From positions 1 through 64,000 of the forward strand of contig CAJJBR010000033.1 in assembly GCA_905182475.1 (NCBI GenBank): 64,000 nt of DNA, given 5' to 3'. This DNA is from Akkermansiaceae bacterium (lineage in GTDB: Bacteria > Verrucomicrobiota > Verrucomicrobiia > Verrucomicrobiales > Akkermansiaceae). Made by a program: the position numbers and the translations under genes. Positions 36,249 through 44,203 of this stretch are shown piece after piece; positions within the stretch are counted from its first letter, which is position 1, and each line of letters opens with the position of its first letter. Under the pieces are notes generated by a model, which did not search any database, was not told where the DNA came from, and worked only from the letters and a program-made list of their open reading frames with translations.

Positions 36249-36369
36249 CTCATATTTCGTTTGGGAAACTGGCAGAGAGGAAAGCACGAACAATCGGCAA
36301 ACTGACTGGTATTCGCGCTTTGACGCGATCTGGAGGCTTGCCATACATGGGAAAATGCTCTCATCAGGG

Positions 36370-36930
36370 ATGAGAAAGCTAATCGCATCCATCCTCGCAT
36401 TCGTCTCCATGTTTTCGTACGCCATGGGGCAGATCGAAGCTGGGCAATCCGTCATCGTAAAAATTATGGGGGTTCCTGCAGAAGAGAAGGCAAAAATCGA
36501 CGAGGTCTATCCGATTTCAAAAGCTGGATTCATCAATCTCCCGTTTGTAAATGAGCTCCCGGCGGCTGGACTTGAGGCTGGTCAGCTTGCGAAATCGATC
36601 CAGAAAGCCTATAAAGACGGCGGCTATTATAATAATGCCGTCATTCAAGTGATCGCGAACAAAATTGATATTGAGCCGCAGGAACAACAGGTTCACCTAG
36701 CTGGGCATGTAAGAGCCCCTGGGCCACGCCCCTTTAAAAAAGGTTTGACGATATTCCAAGCAATTCAGGCCGGGGGTGGTCCCGATAAGTTCTGAGCCAT
36801 GAATCGCGTCAAATTGCTTAGAGAAGGTAAGATGCAAATTATCGATCTTGAAAAATCAGCCGGTAAAATGGTGGTTTCAGAGGTGCATGATACCATCGAA
36901 GTGCCCGAGAAGAACTGGCGAGGTAGGTAG
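36370..36930 (+). pseudogene. Polysaccharide export (Wza/SLBB-like) gene with in-frame TGA
   Basis: ATG 36370 opens a signal peptide (ASILAFVSMFSYAMG) and a Poly_export plus SLBB-type protein: IEAGQSVIVKIMGVPAEEKA, then VHLAGHVRAPGPRPFKKGLT and FQAIQAGGGPDKF. TGA at 36793-36795 then interrupts it. The same frame continues as AMNRVKLLREGKMQIIDLEK and ends DTIEVPEKNWRGR. Homologues read FGAMNRVKL, so a single GGA-to-TGA change explains the stop. The truncated 141-residue product lacks the end of the SLBB part. Confidence 0.8.
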
Positions 36931-37011
36931 TTCGTTTTCTGTGGGAGCGAAAGATCTCGCCAGATCACCCGGCTCTGATTGAATGCTAGGGTGATACTCG
37001 GAAAAGAACGT

Positions 37012-39153
37012 ATGTTTGCCCTGATGGGGGCGATCCTTGGGATGCTTCTCACCGTCCTGGCAGTAGGTCATGATATCCCGGGAATGATGCGGTGGGTTTG
37101 TCTCGGGTTGGGGCTGTCGATGCTGATGGTGAGCGTTTCCGGCTCGGCTCGGTTAGAGCTTTTCGAGAGCCAGATGCGGCTCCGCAAGACCCGTAGGGAG
37201 CGGGATGAGATCGAGCGCTATTTCAGCGCACTGATGGATACCATGCCGGCGTGGATCTTCTTCAAGGATAGGGACTCGAAGTTCCTCCAGGTAAATAAGG
37301 CGCTTGCGGATTATTCCGGATTGAAACCCGAGGATATTAAAGGGGAATCCGATAGTGCGTTCCTCGATGAGGAAAGCACCCGCAAGAACCGCGAAGACGA
37401 AATTGAGATTCTTGCAAGCGGCGTGGGTCGTGAGCGTTTCATTGAAAAGGAAAGCACACCGGATGGCGGTATAGCGTGGGTAATCACTTCCAAGCTTCCG
37501 CTACGCGACAAACAGGGGCGCATCATCGGAACCTTCGGGGTATCGAGCGACGTGACGGAATTGATCGAAACCCAGCAGACGCTTGAGAAGGAACGTAACA
37601 CGCTCCGGACGCTTTTGGACAGCATCCCGGACAGCATCTACATTCGGGATCGGGGTGGAAAATATATCGTTGTGAACCGTGCTCTGGCGGATCTCGTTGG
37701 CGCGGATGATCCGCAGGGCGTTACTGGGAAGACACCGTATGATTTTTTCCCCGACGACAAGGCTCAGATCTTAATCGTCGAGGATGCAAAGGTGATGGAT
37801 GTGGGCGAAACTGTGATCAATCAAAGCAGCATTGTAAGCGCCCAAGACGGAGATACGCGGCATTTGCTTACTACGAAGGTGCCGATGCGAGATCGTGACG
37901 GAAACGTTTTCGGAATCCTCGGGATCAACCGAGACATCACCGAACAGGAAAAAGCGCGGAAGGCGGTAAGGCAGACGGAGCACAGGATACAGGAGATTGT
38001 AGATAACAGCCCCTCTCCGATGTATGCGAAGTCGGTGACCGGCCGTTATCTGATGGTGAACCGGCGTTATGAAGAACTCTTTGGTCTGAAATCAGAAGAT
38101 GTCGTCGGTAAGACTGACATGGAGATTATTGGTGACGAGGCGGTAGTGAAGGAACTTCAGAAAAACGACAAGCTAGTGCTAGAGAGGAGAGAGCCTATTC
38201 AGTTCGAAGAGACTTTGACTTTTAAGGACGGGCAGCACGCTTACGTCTCGATGAAGTTTCCCATGCGCGATCTTGATGGAGAAATCTACGCGATGGGCGG
38301 AATTTCCACGGATATCACCGAGCGCAAGAAGGCGGAAAGGGCGCTCCAGGAACTGAACCAAGAGTTGATGCAGACACACGAGAACCTGACAAGTGCCCAC
38401 GAGCAGCTCATCCAGGCGGAGAAAATGGAATCGGTCGGCAGGCTGGCCGCAGGAGTTGCGCATGAAGTAAAAAACCCGCTGGCAATGATAGGGATGGGAT
38501 TGGAACTTCTCACGCGGCGGCTTCCCGAAGGGGATACGAAAAGCAAGGAGACCATTGAGCGCATGAAGCGCGGTATCGACCGTGCAAAAAAAATCGTTCG
38601 TGGATTGGTAGATTATTCTTCGGACAGGCGGCTTGAATTTCACTCGCACGATCCAAATAGGCTAGTTCTGGAAGCCCTGGAGTTGGTGGAATATCAATTG
38701 ATTGAAGGAGGGATCACGATCGAATTTACACCGGACAAGGAACTTCCCTGGGTTGATGCGGATCAGACGAAAATTGAACAGGTGCTTGTGAACCTTTTCA
38801 TCAATGCAATGCATTCCATGGAAGACGGTGGAACTCTAGCGATCCGGTCGGAGCGTGTAAGCCGATCAAATGTGGTTCACGATGAAGGATCGCGCTTGAG
38901 GGATCGCGCTCATGAGGGCGACGAGATGGTAAGGATTATCGTCACAGATACGGGCAAAGGAATCCCCGAGGAGGTTCTTTCCAAGCTCTTCGATCCGTTT
39001 TTCACCACCAAGGCGACAGGCAAAGGAACCGGTCTCGGTCTGACGGTTTCCCGGAAAATTGCCGAGCTCCACGGTGGAGAACTCGTTCTGGCAAACCGCG
39101 AGGGCGGAGGGGGCGCGATGGCTACCCTTACATTGCGTGTAATGAAAACATAG
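37012..39153 (+). CDS. Multi-PAS sensor histidine kinase
   Basis: Starting at ATG 37012 (a GGAAAAG site precedes it) the protein has 713 residues. Two membrane helices near the N terminus (about 2-20 and 25-45) have almost no periplasmic loop. Three PAS/PAC units follow (about 70-180, 190-305, 315-435), then a coiled coil. The HisKA box VAHEVKNPLAMIGMGLELL has its His near 483, and the HATPase domain carries LVNLFINAMHSM and GTGLGL. It most likely senses a cytoplasmic signal. A single-domain receiver gene follows 27 bases later. Confidence 0.93.
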   Translation: MFALMGAILGMLLTVLAVGHDIPGMMRWVCLGLGLSMLMVSVSGSARLELFESQMRLRKTRRERDEIERYFSALMDTMPAWIFFKDRDSKFLQVNKALADYSGLKPEDIKGESDSAFLDEESTRKNREDEIEILASGVGRERFIEKESTPDGGIAWVITSKLPLRDKQGRIIGTFGVSSDVTELIETQQTLEKERNTLRTLLDSIPDSIYIRDRGGKYIVVNRALADLVGADDPQGVTGKTPYDFFPDDKAQILIVEDAKVMDVGETVINQSSIVSAQDGDTRHLLTTKVPMRDRDGNVFGILGINRDITEQEKARKAVRQTEHRIQEIVDNSPSPMYAKSVTGRYLMVNRRYEELFGLKSEDVVGKTDMEIIGDEAVVKELQKNDKLVLERREPIQFEETLTFKDGQHAYVSMKFPMRDLDGEIYAMGGISTDITERKKAERALQELNQELMQTHENLTSAHEQLIQAEKMESVGRLAAGVAHEVKNPLAMIGMGLELLTRRLPEGDTKSKETIERMKRGIDRAKKIVRGLVDYSSDRRLEFHSHDPNRLVLEALELVEYQLIEGGITIEFTPDKELPWVDADQTKIEQVLVNLFINAMHSMEDGGTLAIRSERVSRSNVVHDEGSRLRDRAHEGDEMVRIIVTDTGKGIPEEVLSKLFDPFFTTKATGKGTGLGLTVSRKIAELHGGELVLANREGGGGAMATLTLRVMKT

Positions 39154-39180
39154 TTCTTCTGCCTTGCTAGGATCCCGTTA

Positions 39181-39582
39181 ATGGAGAGAATAGGAAAGAT
39201 GAATACTAAGCCAAAAATCCTGCTGATTGATGATGAGGTCGATTTCACCGAGTTGCTTGCAGCCAACCTTGAAGAGTCCGGCTACGAGGTGCACCAAATC
39301 AATGACCCGACCAAGGCGCTGGCTGAGGCACGCTCGTTTCATCCGGATATCTGTATCATTGATCTGGTGATGCCGCGCATGGACGGCGGGGATGTTGTGA
39401 GTGCATTGAAGGACGATTTCGCCCTTTCGAAAACCCCGGTTCTAATGCTCACCGCGCTTGTCGAAGAAAACCCGGACGACCCGGGTGAATTGCAGATGAA
39501 GGGAGGACTGCCTTTTGTTAGCAAGACCTCTGATCTGGAAGTGATCATCAACGCGGTCAAAGTCCAGCTCGGCCATCGCTAG
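39181..39582 (+). CDS. Single-domain response regulator
   Basis: A 133-residue receiver domain: ILLIDDEVDFTELL near the start, phospho-acceptor Asp61 in IIDLVMPRMDGG, Thr91 in MLTA and Lys115 in FVSKTSD. There is no output domain. It follows the PAS kinase gene and is its likely partner, either as a phosphorelay intermediate or through protein contact. A second ATG six codons downstream (MNTKPKILL) is also possible. Confidence 0.92.
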   Translation: MERIGKMNTKPKILLIDDEVDFTELLAANLEESGYEVHQINDPTKALAEARSFHPDICIIDLVMPRMDGGDVVSALKDDFALSKTPVLMLTALVEENPDDPGELQMKGGLPFVSKTSDLEVIINAVKVQLGHR

Positions 39583-39648
39583 TGCTGCGTCACACGAAAA
39601 AAGATGATTAATATTTTCTGAGCCTTTTCAAAAAATGACAACCTGAGC

Positions 39649-39848
39649 ACCCACCACTTTCAGTTACACCCTCTGATTCCTTCCTGCTTTCCTGCCTTCC
39701 TCATTAAAACTACATTCTCCCATGTCTCTAGAATCCCGCCGTAAAATGCGCAGCCGAAGAGGATCCAATAAGGAATGCAGGAATTTCTTTGCCAGTTTCC
39801 CACCCATTTCCGTAGTTCTGATTCCGGGCGTAACTGAAAGTGGTGGGC
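39649..39848. repeat. MITE-like 200-base element with 23-bp inverted ends
   Basis: Bases 39649-39671 and 39826-39848 are inverted copies, 21 of 23 positions matching (core CCCACCACTTTCAGTTAC). They enclose about 155 bases with no convincing gene. Size, near-perfect terminal inverted repeats and a non-coding interior are what one expects of a miniature inverted-repeat element. No clear target duplication was identified. The rest of 39583-40013 holds only this and a G/C-rich hairpin. Confidence 0.6.
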
Positions 39849-39949
39849 AGGATTATTTTTGAACTGGCCGGCGTTGTCGTCCGCATAAAACTCCAACGCC
39901 TCTATCCTTCAATCGAAGTGTGACAGAACACTAGTCTCTGAAATCAACA

Positions 39950-39984
39950 CCCCCCGCAACGGTCGGAGCCATTGCGGGGGGGGG
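39950..39984 (-). terminator. G/C-rich hairpin after the PDZ pseudogene
   Basis: CCCCCCGCAA (39950-39959) pairs with TTGCGGGGGG (39972-39981) around a 12-base loop. On the minus strand it lies about 30 bases after the end of the PDZ remnant and is followed by TGTTGATTTC, a poor T tract. It probably ends the sigma/anti-sigma/PDZ transcript. Confidence 0.5.
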
Positions 39985-40013
39985 CTTTGCCTCCCTGGAA
40001 AAATTTATTCGGA

Positions 40014-40517
40014 TCAGTTGTCGAGAGTATCGGGCTCCGAGTTGGGTGGTTTGCCGAAGCGGAAGGAGAAGCCTGTTCCGTTTTCGGAATACACTTTTTC
40101 AATCCGTTCGCGGATGTCTTTCGGTTCGCGCTCTTGGATGGAGGAACTTAGAGTCTCGGGATTTCCTGCTGCGGTGTCATCTACGGAAAGGATAATGTCA
40201 TTTACGGAGAGTCCGGCATTTTTCCGCAGGACTGTCCGCGCAGACGGTGGGTAAGATGACTCCGGAGCCTTGATCCAGATCAAGGTGATCGGCGACCATG
40301 TCTGGCACGGTAGCGGTTGCCAGCACTATGAAGGGAATGTTTTGTTCGACCTTTGTTTGGTTGCGTTGAACTTGCGAATTTTTGATCTGGTTCAGAAGTG
40401 CAGCCGGAGGCCCGCAGTGTCCGGCGGAGGCTCGATCGCCAGTGCCTGGCTGAAGGTGATAACGGCTATTCCTCCGATAAAACCGCTTGCAGATATGATG
40501 GTTAGTTTCGTTTTCAT
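40014..40517 (-). pseudogene. PDZ-domain exported protein with two compensating indels
   Basis: ATG 40517 opens a signal peptide (SASGFIGGIAVITFSQALA) and AIEPPPDTAG. A one-base loss near 40410 then moves the sense into another frame (LLNQIKNSQVQRNQ, VPDMVADHLDLDQGSGVILP, ADSPAEK). An extra base at 40218 restores the first frame for the PDZ core (NAGLSVNDIILSVDDTAAGN). Read straight, the frame contains stops. Intact it would be a periplasmic PDZ protein, downstream of an ECF sigma/anti-sigma pair, where PDZ proteins or proteases often act in signal release. Confidence 0.7.
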
Positions 40518-40573
40518 AGCTAACTTTTACATACTGGAAGCGTAGTAGTAACGCGAATCTGTTTCGACTTTGT

Positions 40574-41248
40574 TCAGTCCACTTTCTCAGGGATTAGCGA
40601 GTATTCGAAGCTGGGTTGCTCAACTTGGATGGTTTCGCCATTTTCGTTATCCTTACTGATCCTGTCGGTGAACGTGTGGAGCAATACCCGGTATGGTTGG
40701 TTGTTGTCTTTCCAGATGACGCTTTGGTCTCTGGTATTGCTGAGGTTACGATCGTAGCTCGTTGGAACAAAATTCGTTTGTGGTAACTGGTTTGGCACGA
40801 AAGCGGTAGGAGCTATGTTTTCTGTCTCCGTGGTTGCCGCTGCAGTTGAAGTTTCCGCAGGGGTATTGTTCGGAAGCATGAGTGCGGCGACGGATCCGAG
40901 AATCGCCACGGCCGCCGCTGCGGCGATGTTGAAACGGAAAATGTTCGAGGCCTTGCGGTTTTTTGACGCGGCGTGGTTTCCTTTGCTGGACTTGTTGAAA
41001 AGGACGATCTTTTTATCTACGGAAAACGGAGTGTCGCCGATTTTCCCTTGAAGATCTGCCACTAGGGCGGACTGAATCTTGCGCGGGCGAATGTCGCGGA
41101 GCTTGTTCTCGAACTCGAGTTCTTGGGAGGAAAGTTCGGTGAACGTTTCTTCGGCGGAAGCTGCGAGACGCGAGAGGAATTCCTCGTCGAGGCCGCAGGG
41201 GTTGAGACCTTGGAGCTCTTGCTCGGTGATGGATGGGATCTTGGACAT
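40574..41248 (-). CDS. Putative membrane anti-sigma factor
   Basis: A 224-residue protein beginning MSKIPSITEQELQGLNPCGL. It has an acidic cytoplasmic domain of about 105 residues, one membrane segment (FNIAAAAAVAILGSVAALML) and a Thr/Pro/Asn-rich periplasmic part. It follows an ECF sigma gene, and topology and order fit an anti-sigma factor; no zinc motif is seen. I start it at ATG 41248, since the longer frame is an artefact of the 15-bp tandem repeat upstream, read as ISRPRISRPR. Sequence similarity to the anti-sigma of the other cluster is not evident. Confidence 0.68.
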   Translation of the reverse strand: MSKIPSITEQELQGLNPCGLDEEFLSRLAASAEETFTELSSQELEFENKLRDIRPRKIQSALVADLQGKIGDTPFSVDKKIVLFNKSSKGNHAASKNRKASNIFRFNIAAAAAVAILGSVAALMLPNNTPAETSTAAATTETENIAPTAFVPNQLPQTNFVPTSYDRNLSNTRDQSVIWKDNNQPYRVLLHTFTDRISKDNENGETIQVEQPSFEYSLIPEKVD

Positions 41249-41278
41249 GTTCAGTTGGTTTAGCGTAGCGCCGGTTCG

Positions 41279-41308
41279 TCTTGGTCTGGATATTCTTGGT
41301 CTGGATAT
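41279..41308. repeat. Perfect 15-bp tandem duplication
   Basis: TCTTGGTCTGGATAT occurs twice back to back (41279-41293 and 41294-41308) in the 62-base gap between the sigma and anti-sigma genes. It is three codons short of the sigma gene's end. The duplication lengthens the spacer and may have uncoupled translation of the two genes, which overlap in the other sigma cluster. Confidence 0.85.
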
Positions 41309-41310
41309 TT

Positions 41311-41889
41311 TCAAATGGAGAGGTCACCCTTCATGCGGGCGGTGCCGAGTTCACGTTTCAGTGCTTCGAGCCCGTAACGGTAGCGGGATGCGGCGGTGTT
41401 TTGTGAGATTTCGAGGGCTTTCCCGATCTCGGCAAACGTGCGCTCACCCCAAACTTTCATAATGATGACTTCGGAAAATTTTTCAGGGAGAGCCTTGAGT
41501 GCGTCTTCAAGCTGGGAGCGGGTTTCTTCATCTCCGCCCTCGTTGTCGAACCAAGGATGGAACGCATCCTGTTGGAGTGACTCGGTGTCTGCGGAGACGT
41601 TGTTTTCTCGCTTCGTGCGCCTGTCGTTCTTGCGGGAAAGGTCGATCGCGAGCCGGCGGATCGTGGTGTAAAGATAAGGCTGCCAAGCTTGCTGCCCGCC
41701 GACGAATTCACCCGCGCGAATCTTTTCGACGAGTTTGACGACTGCGTCCTGAAGGACATCCTGTGCATCTTCATGGGATCGGGTTTGTTGGCGTGCGAAG
41801 AGGAAAAGTTTCGGGGCGTGTTCGTCCAGCCAGACGCGCCATGCGCTGGCTGCTGGGGAACTCTGTGTCGGAGCTTCGATTGCTGACAT
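41311..41889 (-). CDS. ECF RNA polymerase sigma factor (second)
   Basis: A 192-residue ECF sigma factor. Region 2 is about 20-90 (LFLFARQQTRSHEDAQDVLQ, LYTTIRRLAIDLSRKNDRRT), and region 4 about 125-180 (LPEKFSEVIIMKVWGERTFA, EIGKALEISQNTAASRYRYG). It starts the minus-strand set sigma, anti-sigma, PDZ remnant. It differs clearly from the ECF factor at 15.7 kb in length and motifs, so they are separate systems. Confidence 0.93.
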   Translation of the reverse strand: MSAIEAPTQSSPAASAWRVWLDEHAPKLFLFARQQTRSHEDAQDVLQDAVVKLVEKIRAGEFVGGQQAWQPYLYTTIRRLAIDLSRKNDRRTKRENNVSADTESLQQDAFHPWFDNEGGDEETRSQLEDALKALPEKFSEVIIMKVWGERTFAEIGKALEISQNTAASRYRYGLEALKRELGTARMKGDLSI

Positions 41890-42000
41890 GGTTTTAGGAG
41901 GTGTAGTAGTAGCGGCACGTTTGCAGCGATTTGTTCAGATTTCCAATGAAAGAAGGATTTGGAGATTGAATGATTAACTTTCCTGAAGTATTTGACGGGC

Positions 42001-43665
42001 ATGGACTTCCTTAAAATTTTGGGTATTTGCGTGTTGGTTCTGGGACTTTCCCAATGCCGGAAGAAATCGAACCCGGTGGAAAAAGAGGTTCATGAAGCTG
42101 GTTATGAGATGACGGCGGAAGGCTGGTTTAAAGCCATCGAGGGGAATGATGTCTCGGTGATGAGGAAGATGGTAGACGGTGATTTCGATCATAAAACCAA
42201 GGATATTGATGGGAAAAGCGGACTGCACGTGGTGGCGGCAGCGGGAAGTAAGGAGGCTGGCGAATATCTTCTAAATAAAGGACATACCATCGATATTGCA
42301 GGGTCTGAGGGGAGGACACCGCTGATGGAGGCTGTTTTTGCCGACCGTCCAGAGATGGTAAAATGGCTACTCAGACAGGGAGCAGATCCCAATGCGAAAG
42401 ACAACGGAGGTTTCATGGCGCTTATGCTGGCAAGCATGGAAGGTAAAAGCGCAGCTGTCGAAGAACTTGCGCCTTACCACCGGGCGGATCTTGATTCGGC
42501 GCTGCTGCTGGCGGCACTGGTAGGCCAGGCGGAGGTGATCGATGTCCTGACTAACTACGGTGCTTCGGTCTATGCCCGGATGGAGGACGGGCGGACACCG
42601 CTGATGCTTTCCGCACAAAATGGCCACAAGCAAGCGGCGGCGCTACTGATCGATATCGGCGCGAGTCGGTTTTCCACGACTGAGGCAGGTGATACTGCTC
42701 AGAGCCTGGCGGTTGCTGCTGGTCATAGTGAGATTGCAGCGATGATTGATAGCGGTTTTTCTGGCGACAGCCTGGCATTCGAAACTGACGAGGAAGTCGC
42801 TGAGGCGATGGAGGAGTATTTGGAGGATTTTGATCCGGGGCTAGAAGAGCCTGCTGAAGTAGGCTCGCTGGCATTAAATGAAGATGGAGGTCAGGATTTT
42901 GCTCCTTTGGATCGTTCGGGCGATAGTGGAGATGCTCCAAGGGATTTTACTCCTGAATCTTCCGATGATTTATCCGAGAACGCTTCAAATCGAACCTCGG
43001 CCGACGGGGCGCTTCTCGGTGCAGCCGTGGGAGTGATCTCCGGTGAGGTCGGTTCGAATCAAACTAGCCCTTCAGAAAGGACGTCCACTAGGCCGCGGGT
43101 TCCGAAAACGCTAGCTGGTGCCCGTATTGGGAAAGTGAAATTCGCTCCGGCTGGCGGCGGGATTGATGCTCCGGTATCCGGTGCTGAAATCCCCCTAGTC
43201 ATGCGCCACTTCCGCCAGCGGGAGCTTCCGGTGGAAGTCCGGGAGGTATCCGGTGGTGTCGCTTCCTTACGAATTGCAGGGGCGGAGCCGAAAGAAGTGC
43301 AAGTGCAGGCGGGCGAGAACATTCCCCAATCGAATCTGGTGGTGGTGAAAGTTTTCAGCAGAACCGAACAGGGGAAACTCAACAACAACGCTCCAATCGA
43401 AGTGGGTGTCGTCGAAGTGGAGGACAAAAGTAGTGGTCAGCGAAGGGAATGGATAGCCGGAAGGCCGGCATCCGGTCATGATCCCGTGGCGCTGGTGGAA
43501 GACGCAGCCACAGGCCAAAGATATGTCGCAAAGCCGGGACAGAGGTTCACTTCGGAAGACGGGCGCGAGTTTATTGTGAATGACGTTCGCCCTAGCCAAC
43601 TGGTGATCGAAGATACAAGCAGCGGCGAAGTTCGCACACTGCGCCTGCGCGGCCCTAAAGGCTGA
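42001..43665 (+). CDS. Ankyrin-repeat lipoprotein with unknown C-terminal domain
   Basis: A 554-residue lipoprotein (LKILGICVLVLGLSQC) with about five ankyrin repeats (residues 45-255; GRTPLMEAVFADRPEMVKWL, GRTPLMLSAQNGHKQAAALL). Next is an acidic low-complexity stretch (about 255-365), then a C-terminal beta-rich domain of about 170 residues (MRHFRQRELPVEVREVSGGV, KPGQRFTSEDGREFIVNDVR) that I do not recognise. The ankyrins suggest protein binding in the periplasm or at the outer membrane. The ATG is preferred to the TTG three codons upstream. Confidence 0.8.
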   Translation: MDFLKILGICVLVLGLSQCRKKSNPVEKEVHEAGYEMTAEGWFKAIEGNDVSVMRKMVDGDFDHKTKDIDGKSGLHVVAAAGSKEAGEYLLNKGHTIDIAGSEGRTPLMEAVFADRPEMVKWLLRQGADPNAKDNGGFMALMLASMEGKSAAVEELAPYHRADLDSALLLAALVGQAEVIDVLTNYGASVYARMEDGRTPLMLSAQNGHKQAAALLIDIGASRFSTTEAGDTAQSLAVAAGHSEIAAMIDSGFSGDSLAFETDEEVAEAMEEYLEDFDPGLEEPAEVGSLALNEDGGQDFAPLDRSGDSGDAPRDFTPESSDDLSENASNRTSADGALLGAAVGVISGEVGSNQTSPSERTSTRPRVPKTLAGARIGKVKFAPAGGGIDAPVSGAEIPLVMRHFRQRELPVEVREVSGGVASLRIAGAEPKEVQVQAGENIPQSNLVVVKVFSRTEQGKLNNNAPIEVGVVEVEDKSSGQRREWIAGRPASGHDPVALVEDAATGQRYVAKPGQRFTSEDGREFIVNDVRPSQLVIEDTSSGEVRTLRLRGPKG

Positions 43666-43680
43666 ACCCGAAAAAATACC

Positions 43681-44157
43681 ATGGGTCAGCAATTTCAGGA
43701 TGGAGGTGACACGGTTGCCGAGAACGGCTCTCCGGTCAGGCAATTTTCAGTGATGCTCCCGAACCGGGTTGGGGCGTTGGCGTCGCTTGTGAAGCTATTG
43801 CGGGCGTCATCCATTGAGGTGATCGGCCTGAGTGTTCAAGACTCGCGGGATGCGACGGTTGCTAGGTTAGTAGTTTCCGATCCGGATGCGGCTGAGTCGA
43901 TTTTCTGTGAAAAAGGGATTGCGCACACGAGCTGCGAGCTGGTTGTGATTGCGCTGAAAGAAGCGGGGCCGGGACTTCTCCAGTGTCTGGATATTCTCAT
44001 GGTTGCGGAAACGAACATTGATTTCGCATACGCGCTACTCCCTGGTTCCCACCAGCAGGCGATGCTCGCGATGCACGTGGAGGACTACGAGTTCGCGATC
44101 TCCGTCCTCAACCGCAGCGGCTTCAAGCTGATGTATGAAGAGGATCTGGTGAGGTAG
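43681..44157 (+). CDS. Tandem ACT-domain protein
   Basis: A 158-residue soluble protein with two ACT-like halves. The first is about 20-85 (RQFSVMLPNRVGALASLVKL), the second about 90-150 (VVIALKEAGPGLLQCLDILM, with SHQQAMLAMHVEDYEFAISV). Stand-alone ACT proteins usually bind amino acids and regulate other proteins. It is 15 bases after the ankyrin gene but has no obvious functional link. Ligand unknown. Confidence 0.85.
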   Translation: MGQQFQDGGDTVAENGSPVRQFSVMLPNRVGALASLVKLLRASSIEVIGLSVQDSRDATVARLVVSDPDAAESIFCEKGIAHTSCELVVIALKEAGPGLLQCLDILMVAETNIDFAYALLPGSHQQAMLAMHVEDYEFAISVLNRSGFKLMYEEDLVR

Positions 44158-44203
44158 TGGATGAGGAGTAGCTTTCTCCAGAACGCGGCTCCGTCCCGGC
44201 CTG

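Noticed and set aside
36064..36369. Upstream extension of the polysaccharide export frame
   Set aside because: It runs through the ComM fragment and antisense debris; the signal peptide begins at 36370.
36793..36795. In-frame TGA in the export gene as a selenocysteine codon
   Set aside because: Homologues have Gly here, not Cys, no SECIS-like stem follows, and a single GGA-to-TGA change explains it.
43040..43070. GGTTCGAATC resembling a tRNA T-loop
   Set aside because: It lies inside the well-supported ankyrin lipoprotein gene, with no acceptor stem or anticodon arm around it.
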